From Myxococcales bacterium (GTDB lineage: Bacteria > Myxococcota > Myxococcia > Myxococcales > JAJYLH01): 56,040 bases of DNA. A model generated the notes under the pieces. That model saw only the letters and a list, made by a program, of their open reading frames with translations. It had not been told where the DNA came from and searched no databases. Shown here piece after piece: positions 15,090 through 23,531 of the stretch. The first letter of the stretch is position 1. Each line of letters opens with the position of its first letter. The stretch spans positions 1-56,040 of the forward strand of contig JAJYLH010000038.1 in NCBI GenBank assembly GCA_021787845.1. The letters run 5' to 3'. The translations under genes were made by a program, and so were the position numbers.

Positions 15090-16624
15090 GGCAAGGGCGG
15101 CAGAGCCTCAGTGCTCTTCGGTTTTGCAGCGGGCTTCTTTCGCGCGGGGATGTGACGGACGCGATGCCGCGTCGGCTTCGGTTTCCGGCTCGGCGTGAGC
15201 GCGGCGGTCGCCTTCGGAGCCGCGGCCGGCTCGGGCGGACGCGGGTTCATCGCGGGAGCGGCCGGCGACGGCGTCGTGGTGGGCGCCGCGTTCGGGACAG
15301 CGGTTGGAGCCGTGGCGCGTGGCGAGGCATGGATGTTCGTCATGCCCTCAGGCGCCGCCGGCACGGTGGGCTGCGCCGCCATGGGAGGTGGCATCAACTG
15401 GTACCAGGCGATCGTTCCGACCACGCCGGCGGCAAAGAGGACCACGGCGATGGCGGCGGCGAGCCATCCACGGGAGCGAGGCCGAGCCCGCGAGTTGGCC
15501 GCGCGCAACGCGGAAGCCATCTCGGCGGCCGAGGCGAAGCGCTTCTCGGGCTCCTTCTGCATCGCCCGCTCGACCACGGCGACGAGCGCGCGGGAAATGC
15601 CCGGCCGGGCGCGCGTGATCGGCAGCGGCTTGGCGAGGACGTACTTCAGGACGGCTACTGGGGTCGCGGCGGCCGGCAGCTCCGCCGGGAGGCGCCCGGT
15701 CAATAGGTGGTAGAGGACGACGCCGGCGGAGTAGATGTCCGACGCGGGCGTCACGCGCTCGCCGCCGGCCTGCTCGGGCGACATGTACGCCATCGTCCCG
15801 ATGATCTGCCCGACGACCCGCGACTGGAGCTCGCGCACCGCCGTCTCTTCCGCGCTCTCCGCCACCGCCGCGATGCCGAAGTCCAGCACCTTCAGGAGCA
15901 TCCCGCCGTTCTTGTCCGTGCCGAGCATCAGGTTCGCCGGCTTGAGGTCGCGGTGGATGACCCCGATGCCGTGCGCCGCCGCGAGCGCGTCGCAGAGCTG
16001 CGCGCCGATTTCGACGACGTCCTCTTCCCGCATCGGCCCCGCCTCGAGCAGCTCCGCGACGGGCCTCCCCTCCGCGAACTCCATCACGAACCAGGGGCTG
16101 CCGTCGGGGAGCTCGCCGCGGTCGTAGACCTGCACGAGGTTCGGATGCGCCATCCGCGAGAGCGCCAGCGCCTCCAGCTCGAACCGCCGCCTGGTCGCCT
16201 CGTGCGCGATCCAGCGCGCGTGGAGGAGCTTGAGCACCGCCTTGCGCTTGAACTTCTCGTCGAAGCAGAGGAACGTCGAGCCGAACCCGCCCTGCCCGAC
16301 GGCGCTCTTGAGCAGGAACCGCCCGGCGATGCGGTCTCCCGGAGCGGCGGAGGGCGCCGGGGCCGGTCGACCCGACTCGCTGTCGGCTTCGGGCGGGGGC
16401 GGTGCATCGAGCGTGCGCGATTCGGTCGTGCCGCTGATCGCCTCCGCCGCTTCGAGACGCCCGCCATTCCGAACCGGCCGCGCGGCCCCGACGGCCCAAT
16501 CCTCGCTGATCGCCTCCGCCGCTTCCAGGCGCCCGCCGTCGAACGAGCAGAACGCCGCGCTGTGCGGATAGCGCCGCCCGCAGTTCGGGCAAACACGCTG
16601 CCTCCCGCCGACCTCGGCCGACAT
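15086..16624 (-). CDS. Membrane Ser/Thr protein kinase with zinc-ribbon N-terminus
   Basis: This 512-residue protein starts at ATG 16624, six bases after GGAGG. It begins with a short metal-ribbon-like segment (CPNCG at 12-16, FCSFDGG at 25-31). A kinase domain follows from about residue 88: GQGGFGSTF loop, VIHRDLKPANLM catalytic loop, LDFG, and MAYMSPEQAGG activation segment. One membrane helix (GWLAAAIAVVLFAAGVVGTI) leads to a Pro/Ala-rich outer region ending in Lys/Arg clusters. Between ribbon and kinase a GGRLEAAEAIS segment occurs twice, 24 codons apart. This is the usual Hanks-type kinase layout of Myxococcota. It heads an operon with the TPR and FGE-like proteins. Confidence 0.92.
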   Translation of the reverse strand: MSAEVGGRQRVCPNCGRRYPHSAAFCSFDGGRLEAAEAISEDWAVGAARPVRNGGRLEAAEAISGTTESRTLDAPPPPEADSESGRPAPAPSAAPGDRIAGRFLLKSAVGQGGFGSTFLCFDEKFKRKAVLKLLHARWIAHEATRRRFELEALALSRMAHPNLVQVYDRGELPDGSPWFVMEFAEGRPVAELLEAGPMREEDVVEIGAQLCDALAAAHGIGVIHRDLKPANLMLGTDKNGGMLLKVLDFGIAAVAESAEETAVRELQSRVVGQIIGTMAYMSPEQAGGERVTPASDIYSAGVVLYHLLTGRLPAELPAAATPVAVLKYVLAKPLPITRARPGISRALVAVVERAMQKEPEKRFASAAEMASALRAANSRARPRSRGWLAAAIAVVLFAAGVVGTIAWYQLMPPPMAAQPTVPAAPEGMTNIHASPRATAPTAVPNAAPTTTPSPAAPAMNPRPPEPAAAPKATAALTPSRKPKPTRHRVRHIPARKKPAAKPKSTEALPPLP

Positions 16625-16889
16625 GCCACCTCCGCTCAGCTCCTGCCTGCTACCTCTATGGCTTCGGAAGTCAACGTGCGAATTTCCGCCGGGCGGGTCG
16701 TCGCGGCTCCACGAGGGGCGCCGATGTCGGTGTGCGCGCCGATGGCGGCGCGAGCCCGTTCGCCAGCGCGAGTCGCCTGCGGTGTCGGTCAGGGGAATGT
16801 TCGGCTGCGGGAGCCGGAGCGCGGAGGTGACTCGCATCGAATCGAACAGCCGGAAGGTCCGGCCCGGCGACCCGTGGTAGGCTCGGCCG

Positions 16890-17618
16890 ATGCCTGAGGT
16901 CCCTGACGCCAGCATTCCCTCGACTTCACCGGTCGCCCTGGGGGAAGCCCCTTCGTCGCCGGTCCGCAAGCGATTGCTGCTCGAGCTCGCCGTGGTGGCG
17001 GCGGTCGGTATCGCTCCCGCGTTGGCGGGCGCGCTCTTAGCGAGCCAGAGGCAACACCCGGTTCTCGGGACACCCGTTGACTCGCTGGGGCTCATCGTCC
17101 AATCGGTAGAGGTCATCGCGGTCGTTCTTTTCGTCATGGCCCATGCGCCGGATCGCTGGTCGGCCTTTGGGATCGTCCGGCTTCGATCATCCGACTGGGC
17201 CTGGGGCTTCGCGCTGCTTGCCGCCGGCTTCGGTGGAGACCAGATGATCGAACATGTCTTCTGGCATCTGGGCTGGTGGCCCGCGCGCCATGCGGAGCTG
17301 GCACACGGGCTATCGGGCGCCGGTTGGGTGCTACTCGTGCTGGCGGTCGTGGGCACGAGCTTCGCCGAGGAGCTGGTGATGCGAGGATACCTCATTCCGC
17401 GCCTGGAATCGCTGCGCTTCTCGAGCCTCTCCGCGGTCTTGATTTCGAGCGCGCTCTTTGGCGCTTATCACATCTACCAAGGCTACGTGGCGGCCCTGGC
17501 GGTCACGGTCACCGGCCTGCTGGCGGGCGCGCTCTTCGTCCACACCCGCCGCCTCTGGCCGGTAGTCATCGGGCATTTGCTCTTGGACCTGGTGGCCTTC
17601 GCATTACGGATTCACTGA
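16890..17618 (+). CDS. CPBP-family intramembrane metalloprotease
   Basis: This 242-residue protein has about seven hydrophobic segments and the CPBP/Abi (Rce1-like) motifs: EELVMRGYLIPRL (EExxxR), LFGAYHIYQG (FxxxH) and VVIGHLLLD (H-D/N). These glutamate/histidine-dependent proteases act within the membrane; substrates are not predictable. The start at ATG 16890 gives a soluble N-terminus of about 25 residues rich in Pro and Ser. The gene is divergent from the kinase operon across about 265 bp in which I see no distinct element. Confidence 0.87.
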   Translation: MPEVPDASIPSTSPVALGEAPSSPVRKRLLLELAVVAAVGIAPALAGALLASQRQHPVLGTPVDSLGLIVQSVEVIAVVLFVMAHAPDRWSAFGIVRLRSSDWAWGFALLAAGFGGDQMIEHVFWHLGWWPARHAELAHGLSGAGWVLLVLAVVGTSFAEELVMRGYLIPRLESLRFSSLSAVLISSALFGAYHIYQGYVAALAVTVTGLLAGALFVHTRRLWPVVIGHLLLDLVAFALRIH

Positions 17619-17962
17619 GCTTCTGGACATCTGGCGCCCGGTGCACGTCGGCTCGCGCGGTCTGACTTCCAGGAGGCATGGAAACCCGGGCCGTGCTCAA
17701 TGCGGGCACTCTCGTGCCGCAAGTTCCCTCGTCTCGGTTGGTGTGTCGACCGGATAGGCATGGTTGACACCAAGAACTCATCGGCTCTGCAAGGCCCTGC
17801 CCGGCGGCTCCGGCGCTGCCGAACCCAGGGGACGGGCGCAAGTTGGTGTTCGGGGCGGGAAGCCGCCGAGCACAGGGGTGGGGGCTGTCCGGTCGGGCAC
17901 GTCGAGCGCGTCTTCGGCCCCCCGAAGTTCCTTGAACGCGCGCCGGACGCGGGTGAAACACG
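17619..17962. other. Non-coding gap
   Basis: No gene recognised. It holds a short inverted sequence, GCGGGCACTCTCGTGCCGC, near 17702, a degenerate member of the hairpin family seen near 7.2 and 44.6 kb. GGATAGGCATG near 17753 also occurs near 44893. The promoter of the glycosyltransferase should lie here but is not evident. Confidence 0.5.
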
Positions 17963-19171
17963 ATGCGCATCCTCCTCGCCGCCCAGGGCTTCCTCGCGGT
18001 GAGCAATGGCCCGAGCGTCTTCGCGAACCGGCTGGCGCGGGGGCTCGCGCAAGCGGGGCACGAGGTGCTGGTGCTGACGCCCTCCGATCGCGGCCGGCCG
18101 CGCCACGAGATGCGGGACGGCATCGCGATTCGCGCGCTGCGATCGGTTCCGCTCGCGCGCGACGCCGGCGTGTGGGTGACCCCGCTCGTCGATCCGTCGA
18201 TCGGGCGGCTCCTCGACGCGTACAAGCCCGACGTCGTCCACCTCCAGGACCACTACCCCACCTCGAGAGCGGTGCTGCATGCCAGCCTGCGTCGCCAGCT
18301 CCCGCGGGTCGCGACCAACCACTTCGTGCCTGAGAACTTCACCGCCGGAGTGCGCGCGCTCGCCCTCGGCCGAAGGCTCGTCACCCGTCTGCTCTGGCGC
18401 GGCGCGATGAACGTGCTCGCCCGAGTCGACCTGGTCGTCGCGCCGACCGCGACCGCCGCCCGGCTGCTCGTCGACCGCGGTTTGAAGGTTCCCGTCGAGG
18501 CGATTTCCTGTGGCGTCGACCTTCAGCGCTTCTCGCCCGAGGTCGCGGGCACCTCCCGGGAACCGCGCGAGATCGGACCGATCGGTCGGATCGGACCGAT
18601 CGGTCTTGTCGGCTCGGCGCGATTCCTCGTCGCCTACGTCGGCCGGCTCGACCGCGAGAAGGAAGTCGACCTCCTCTTCGAGGCTCTCCGTCGCACGAGG
18701 CGCGACGACGTCGTGCTGGTCCTCGCCGGGACCGGACGCGACGAGGCGCGGCTGCGCGCGCTTTCGGCGCCGCTCGGCGCGCGCGTTCGCTTCCTCGGAC
18801 ACGTCGAGCAGGAGCGCCTTGCGGACCTGCTGCGCGCGATGGACCTCTTCGCGATGCCGTGTCGCATCGAGCTTCAGAGCATCGCGACTTTGGAAGCGAT
18901 GGCTTGCGGCCTGCCGGTGCTCGCGGCGAGAGGCGGAGCGCTGCCGGAGCTGGTCGAGGACGGCGTCAACGGCGCGCTGTTTCGGCCCGGCGACGCGGAC
19001 GACGCGGCGAGGAAGCTGGAAGCGCTGCTGGCCACCTCGACCGATCGCGCGGCCCTCGGCGCGGCAAGCATCGAGAGGGCGGCATCTCACGATGTCGCGC
19101 AGACGGTCCGGCGCTACCTGCGGGTGTACGAACGAGCCATCCGCGGTTCGCGCCCAGGCTACAAGACGTAA
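17963..19171 (+). CDS. Glycosyltransferase family 4 protein
   Basis: This 402-residue GT-B enzyme has an N-terminal acceptor domain (GPSVFANRLARGLAQAGHEV; VVHLQDHYPTSRAV) and a C-terminal nucleotide-sugar domain (YVGRLDREKEVDLLFEAL; PCRIELQSIATLEAMACGLP), the GT4 arrangement with the Ex7E-type region. It probably transfers a sugar to a lipid or polysaccharide. A run of GATCGG-type repeats at 18569-18603 codes for IGPIGRIGPIG at the hinge between the two domains, where family members usually have a short loop. The last 13 bases overlap the 3' end of the PHP gene on the other strand. Confidence 0.9.
   Translation: MRILLAAQGFLAVSNGPSVFANRLARGLAQAGHEVLVLTPSDRGRPRHEMRDGIAIRALRSVPLARDAGVWVTPLVDPSIGRLLDAYKPDVVHLQDHYPTSRAVLHASLRRQLPRVATNHFVPENFTAGVRALALGRRLVTRLLWRGAMNVLARVDLVVAPTATAARLLVDRGLKVPVEAISCGVDLQRFSPEVAGTSREPREIGPIGRIGPIGLVGSARFLVAYVGRLDREKEVDLLFEALRRTRRDDVVLVLAGTGRDEARLRALSAPLGARVRFLGHVEQERLADLLRAMDLFAMPCRIELQSIATLEAMACGLPVLAARGGALPELVEDGVNGALFRPGDADDAARKLEALLATSTDRAALGAASIERAASHDVAQTVRRYLRVYERAIRGSRPGYKT
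18569..18603. repeat. GATCGGACCGATCGGTC repeat inside the GT4 gene
   Basis: Two tandem units of the palindromic GGACCGATCGGTCGGATC sequence lie in frame in the glycosyltransferase gene and code for IGPIGRIGPIG. The same sequence type, in five or so units, lies in the non-coding gap at 23438-23505. This indicates spread of a short repeat into a coding region. Confidence 0.7.
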
Positions 19172-20535
19172 ATCGCGTTCGAGTAGATCCACGGATAGTC
19201 GTGAGACAGCAACGCGTCGGCGTCGGCGCCCAGGTCGGGCCTCAAGTGTTCTGGCACCATCCGCACCTCGGCCCGGTAGGCGCCGGGCTCGGTCGGGGCG
19301 AAGGCCACGTCCCCGTCGGCGTGGGCGACCTCGTCCCAACCGCCTTCCTTCGCCTCGAGCAGGCGCACCGTGATGCGCGGCGGAGTCCGTTTCGGATCAA
19401 GGTTCTTCACGTGGGGCCGCTTCACGACCAACATCGGATGGTCGGCGAGGCGGACCGTCGAACCCATCTCCGCGATGTCCGCTCCCACTTGCGCGTGGTA
19501 GTCGAAACCCACGGGGTAGCCCATCACCTCGAACGCGCCGTAGAGACGCTCCGCCAAGAGAGCGCTCTTCAGCGCGCGGTCGTCCCAGGCTCCGTGAGAA
19601 TCGGTTCGGATCAGGAGATGGTTCGAGAACCACGAGTCCATCCGCCGGTAGCTGTCGATGCGCTCCCCGTCCGCCATGAGCTGCGGAAACGAGTTTCGAT
19701 GGGCGTCCGTCGCCATCGTCGTGACGCGATGAACGCCTCGCGCGAGCACCGAGCCCCAGGTCGACAGGTAGTGCGAATCTTCACTGAAGATTTCGAGGAA
19801 GATCAGATCCGGTTTCGGCAGCCCGGGGTCCTTCTCGATGACCCGACCCAGGATGTTCAGCGCCACGTCGCCGCGCATCATCGTGTTGGCGTGGAGGTTG
19901 TACATCTCGAAACCGTCGAGCGGCAGCGTGACGATCTGGTCTACCGTCCAGCCCTCGGTGTGGGCGACCAGGGCCACCGCTCCGGCCGCTTTGAACTGCC
20001 CGATGGCGTCGGCGCTGACCTCGTCGTAGGTGTCGCCGCGCTCCTGAATCGTTCCCGCGACATGGTGCTCCAGGCCCACCGGCATCGTGCCGCTCTCCGT
20101 CCCCGCCATGATCAGCGCGAAGTGCCCGTCCGGACAGGCCATCCAGGAGGCGACCGGGTCGCCGTCGCGAACGACGAGCTTGTCGCCCTGTTGGGCGTCG
20201 TAGAGCAGGACGTCCGGATACTCGTGCTCCGCGAACGTGCCGCGGTGATCGCTAAGGAAGCAGAAATCGTGTTGCACCGCGCACAAGCCGCGCCGGAAAT
20301 CCGCCAGGCAGACCGCGTCGGGCTTGCCGTCCGGCATCGGGTGACCGTCGCAAGCGTCGTGGGAGTAGACGCTGTGCTCGTGGATGAGCCCGCGCACGTC
20401 GAGAAAGCCGCGGGCGTCGGGCTCCTTCGACGAGGGATAGACCGTGCCCACCGTCCAGACCGGCTGCTGCGACGACGACGAACATCCAAGAGCGAAGAGC
20501 AACGCGAAGACCGACGAGAAACGGCGCTGAGGCAT
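19159..20535 (-). CDS. PHP-domain lipoprotein
   Basis: This 458-residue protein starts at ATG 20535, five bases after GAGGAGG, with signal MPQRRFSSVFALLFALGC and a Ser-rich stretch after lipid Cys18. The fold markers of a polymerase-histidinol-phosphatase domain follow: GLIHEHSVYSHDACDG (HxH), AHTEGW and ATDAHRN, with LSDH and EMYNLHAN between. PHP domains bind up to three metals and hydrolyse phosphoesters. A secreted lipoprotein version suggests a phosphatase or phosphodiesterase outside the inner membrane. It stands alone, tail to tail with the glycosyltransferase. Confidence 0.85.
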   Translation of the reverse strand: MPQRRFSSVFALLFALGCSSSSQQPVWTVGTVYPSSKEPDARGFLDVRGLIHEHSVYSHDACDGHPMPDGKPDAVCLADFRRGLCAVQHDFCFLSDHRGTFAEHEYPDVLLYDAQQGDKLVVRDGDPVASWMACPDGHFALIMAGTESGTMPVGLEHHVAGTIQERGDTYDEVSADAIGQFKAAGAVALVAHTEGWTVDQIVTLPLDGFEMYNLHANTMMRGDVALNILGRVIEKDPGLPKPDLIFLEIFSEDSHYLSTWGSVLARGVHRVTTMATDAHRNSFPQLMADGERIDSYRRMDSWFSNHLLIRTDSHGAWDDRALKSALLAERLYGAFEVMGYPVGFDYHAQVGADIAEMGSTVRLADHPMLVVKRPHVKNLDPKRTPPRITVRLLEAKEGGWDEVAHADGDVAFAPTEPGAYRAEVRMVPEHLRPDLGADADALLSHDYPWIYSNAIYVL

Positions 20536-20670
20536 GTCGACCTCCTCGGAATCGAAGCCGCCCGATGATCGGCAGATGCGGCCGAAGACGCAAGCGGCGC
20601 CGGGGACTTCGCGAGCCTTCGACCGCTCTCGCCTCGCGGGATGGGGGAAGCGGTCGGGCACGCCGGCGCG

Positions 20671-21270
20671 TCAGACCGGGTGGATCGCGAGCCCCGAGCG
20701 GCCGGGAAGGCCGTAGCGGCGCACCAGCGTCGCCATCGACATCCACAGCTCCGCCCGCGGCAGGCGCAAGACCCGCCCGAGCGACGGCGCCCGCGCGGCG
20801 AACGCGCGCAGCAGATACCAGGCATAGACGCCATCCAGGAGCGCCGCGGTACTGCCGCGGGCGGAATCGACAGCGATGGCGGTGAAGCCGATGCGCTCCA
20901 AGAGCTTGCGGGTGCCGGTCCCGCGCGACGGGGAGAATGCGCTGCTGACCCCGCGGAGCGCGCGCGCGGGCGAGAACCTCGTGTCGGAGGGCAGGAGCGC
21001 TGCCAGGGCCTTGAGGCTCGCGGTCGCCCGGCGCTCGAACGCCTTGGCCCAGGCGAGGTCGGGGCCCTTCGGCGCCATCGGCGGCACGTGCTCGTTCCAC
21101 AGGTGCAGCTCGACAACCGGATCGCCTGCGCGAATCGTCGCGTCCGGGAGGGCCACCGCGTGGGCCGCCCGCGAAAGACGCACCCGAAACAGCGCCTCTT
21201 CGTCCTGCCAGGGCTCGACGAGACGAAGGCGCGCGCGCATCGCCGCGTCGACGAGACGCCAGGGCTTCAT
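20671..21270 (-). CDS. YkoP-like domain protein
   Basis: This 199-residue soluble protein contains AGDPVVELHLWNEHVPPM, which resembles the 'GD.VVELHLDNE' core of YkoP-like domains, found alone or attached to polysaccharide deacetylases. The enzymatic role, if any, is unknown. Its ATG (21270) overlaps the TGA of the HpnI-like gene by ATGA, so it is the last of a three-gene operon with an HpnK-like deacetylase and an HpnI-like glycosyltransferase, and probably acts on the same lipid. Confidence 0.6.
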   Translation of the reverse strand: MKPWRLVDAAMRARLRLVEPWQDEEALFRVRLSRAAHAVALPDATIRAGDPVVELHLWNEHVPPMAPKGPDLAWAKAFERRATASLKALAALLPSDTRFSPARALRGVSSAFSPSRGTGTRKLLERIGFTAIAVDSARGSTAALLDGVYAWYLLRAFAARAPSLGRVLRLPRAELWMSMATLVRRYGLPGRSGLAIHPV

Positions 21271-22463
21271 CGCGGCACCCCTCGCGACGCCCGAAGCTGC
21301 GCGATGCGCACGGGCAGTCGGGCGCGGGTGGGCGAGGCGCGCCTCAGGCGGCCATCCGCGGTCAGCGGATAAGTCTCGTCCCGCCAGGTGACGCGGCGTC
21401 CGAACGCCCCGGCGACCCACACCGCCGCGGTCTGGAGGTCGCGCAGCGGAAGGAGCAGCAGCGCTTCCAGAGAGGTCGTGTCGTTCGTGCTCTTCGCGAT
21501 GGCGCTCGCGACCATCCACCGCAGCGCGAGCGACCCGGTGAGGAGCGCCCAGCCGAAGGCGGAGCCGCCCAGCGCCACGAGGCAGAGGAGCGCGAGCGGC
21601 GTGGGAAAGGTCAGCCCGTAACCGAGATAGCCCCCCGCCTGGCTCACGCGCGTGCAACGGGCCCAACGCAGCTCGCGCGAAAGGCCCTGGCGGGCGCTCG
21701 TGGAACCGAGGACGCTCTGGACGACGTAGCGGGACAGCTCGACCTTGCGCCCGAGCGCCGCGAGCCGCGAGCCGAGCTGGTAGTCGTCGGCGAGGTGCTC
21801 GCTCACCGCCCGAAAGCCGCCGATGGCTTCCAGGTCCCGCCTTCGGAGCGCCACCGTCGCGCCCATCGCGAAGCGCATCCGCAAGACGTGCCGGGCTACC
21901 ACCACCGCCGGGAGGAAGACGACGCCCATGTGCAGCGCTTCCAGCCGCGCGAAGAGCGACGCCGCTGCCGCCCCCCGATAGGGGCAGGTAACGAGACCGG
22001 TGTCGGGATCCGAGAGCGGTGCCACCACCCGCCGAAGGTAATCGGGGGTCACCCGCATGTCGCTGTCGCTCGCGACCAGCACCTCGTGCCGCGCCGCCTG
22101 CGCGAGCTCGTGTAAGAGCGCCGCCTTGCGGTTGGTCCCCCGCGTGCGCGCGACCACCAGCCGCATCGAAACGTGCGGGAAGGCCCGTTTCAGCCGGGCG
22201 ATCTCCGCCACCGCCGGGTCGAACGGGTCGTCGACGCCGAAGACCAGCTCCATCTCCGGATAGTCCTGACGGCAGAAGCTCGCGAAGTTCTCGAACATCT
22301 CCGGGTCGAGGCCCTTGACCGGTTTGAGAAGCGAGACCGGCGGCCACTCGGCCCGGGTCTCGAACGGCGTCTGGAAGAAGCGGCGCACCAGAATCGCGGC
22401 GATGATCCAGTACGCCCAGGCCGCGAGCGTGAGCGCAATGAGCGCCGCCGCCACGCCCTTCAA
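21267..22463 (-). CDS. hpnI: HpnI-like (GT21) glycosyltransferase
   Basis: This 398-residue membrane glycosyltransferase of the ceramide-glucosyltransferase type has an N-terminal membrane helix, then VSLLKPVKGLDPEMFENF, the D1 motif GVDDPFD, D2 SDSDMRV, D3 HLADDYQLG and the Q/RxxRW motif SRELRWARC, and C-terminal membrane helices. In hopanoid producers HpnI adds N-acetylglucosamine to bacteriohopanetetrol, and HpnK then deacetylates it. I chose the TTG at 22463 because it overlaps the stop of the HpnK-like gene (TTGA). The family is secure; the exact lipid acceptor is inferred from the neighbour. It could also be a ceramide glucosyltransferase. Confidence 0.82.
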   Translation of the reverse strand: MKGVAAALIALTLAAWAYWIIAAILVRRFFQTPFETRAEWPPVSLLKPVKGLDPEMFENFASFCRQDYPEMELVFGVDDPFDPAVAEIARLKRAFPHVSMRLVVARTRGTNRKAALLHELAQAARHEVLVASDSDMRVTPDYLRRVVAPLSDPDTGLVTCPYRGAAAASLFARLEALHMGVVFLPAVVVARHVLRMRFAMGATVALRRRDLEAIGGFRAVSEHLADDYQLGSRLAALGRKVELSRYVVQSVLGSTSARQGLSRELRWARCTRVSQAGGYLGYGLTFPTPLALLCLVALGGSAFGWALLTGSLALRWMVASAIAKSTNDTTSLEALLLLPLRDLQTAAVWVAGAFGRRVTWRDETYPLTADGRLRRASPTRARLPVRIAQLRASRGVPR

Positions 22464-23296
22464 GCCCCGGCGAGCGCGGGGTAGGTGGCGAGCCGGTGCC
22501 CGCGCTCCCCGAGAACGCGGCGGACCCACGGGCTGACGAGCGCCGACAGATCTCCCGGGTTCGGCCCCAGGTCGTCTTCGAACGCCGTCGAGGGATGCAG
22601 GTAGATCTCCGCGGTCGGCGCCGAGACCCGGTCGAGCACCCGAACCAGGGTCGGCTCGTCCATCCGCCCGCTGCGATAGAGGCCGTAGACCCGGGTCGGC
22701 ACCGCGAGCCGCGTCTGGCGCAATCGGGCTTGCGCTCGCCGGCCGAGGACGCTGAGCGCCAGCGCTGGCGCCCAGCCAAGCCTCGCTCCTCCGCACGCGT
22801 TCGCGAGCTCGCGATCGTCACGCGGCACGCGAAAGCCCCGGGCATCGTGGCGCCGGGCCTGCGCGAGGGCGAGGTCCAGCACCGCCGGGAGCAGGTGCAG
22901 GTGCAGGTGCCCGTCGACGTGCGACAGCTTCAAGCCCGTGTCGGAAAAGCGGGCGAACTGCGCGGCGATTTCTCGCGCGAGCTCCCGGCGGGCGGCGGCG
23001 CTCGAGCAGTAGCGGCGGCCCGCGCCAGCCGCGGTGGGCTCGAAGCGCCCGTCGGCGCCGACGAGATGCGGCACCGCTTCTGGGGGCAACGCGGGACGCC
23101 CGTCGGCCAGCACGAGATGCAGCCCGACCGCGAGGTCCGGCGCGCTGCGCGCGAGCGCCACCGCCTCCTCGAAAGCGCTCCCGGTCACCATGAGGCTCGC
23201 GCTCGTCAGGATCCCTTGGCGATGCGCGAGCAGCACCGCTTCGTTCACCGCGGCCGACCGCCCGAAATCGTCGCCATTGACGATGACGCGCGTCAT
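22460..23296 (-). CDS. hpnK: HpnK-like deacetylase (ChbG/YdjC family)
   Basis: This 278-residue protein has VIVNGDDFGRSAAVNEAVLL at the start, SASLMVTG, LAVGLHLVLADGRP and LKLSHVDGHLHLHLLPAV, the metal-binding Asp/His residues of YdjC-family deacetylases. The length and the pairing with an HpnI-like transferase match HpnK, which removes the acetyl group from a glycosylated hopanoid. No squalene-hopene cyclase or HpnH/G/J gene lies in the window, so the hopanoid assignment is contextual. It is the first gene of the trio. Confidence 0.82.
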   Translation of the reverse strand: MTRVIVNGDDFGRSAAVNEAVLLAHRQGILTSASLMVTGSAFEEAVALARSAPDLAVGLHLVLADGRPALPPEAVPHLVGADGRFEPTAAGAGRRYCSSAAARRELAREIAAQFARFSDTGLKLSHVDGHLHLHLLPAVLDLALAQARRHDARGFRVPRDDRELANACGGARLGWAPALALSVLGRRAQARLRQTRLAVPTRVYGLYRSGRMDEPTLVRVLDRVSAPTAEIYLHPSTAFEDDLGPNPGDLSALVSPWVRRVLGERGHRLATYPALAGA

Positions 23297-23437
23297 CGAG
23301 CCCCCGCTTCACGAGCGGCGCTGGCGCTCATGGGCCGCCTCTCGGGCAAGCTGGCGGCAGCGACGGGGCTTTGGCAAGGGCACGAAGAGGGCGCGCCGGC
23401 GGGCCTTCTCTTGGCCGGGCGGTAGGCGCGCACCGCC

Positions 23438-23505
23438 GTCGCGACGATCGGACGGATCGGTCGGATCGGTCGGATCGGACCGATCGGTCCGATCGTCCAG
23501 GCGCA
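23438..23505. repeat. GATCGG tandem repeat
   Basis: A run of GGATCGGTC-type units (GACGGATCGGTCGGATCGGT and so on) ends in the palindrome GGACCGATCGGTCC. It lies in the 235-bp gap between the HpnK-like gene and the MFS gene. The same unit is found inside the GT4 gene at 18569-18603. Confidence 0.8.
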
Positions 23506-23531
23506 CGTTCGCCGGCAGGTCGCGAAGGCGC

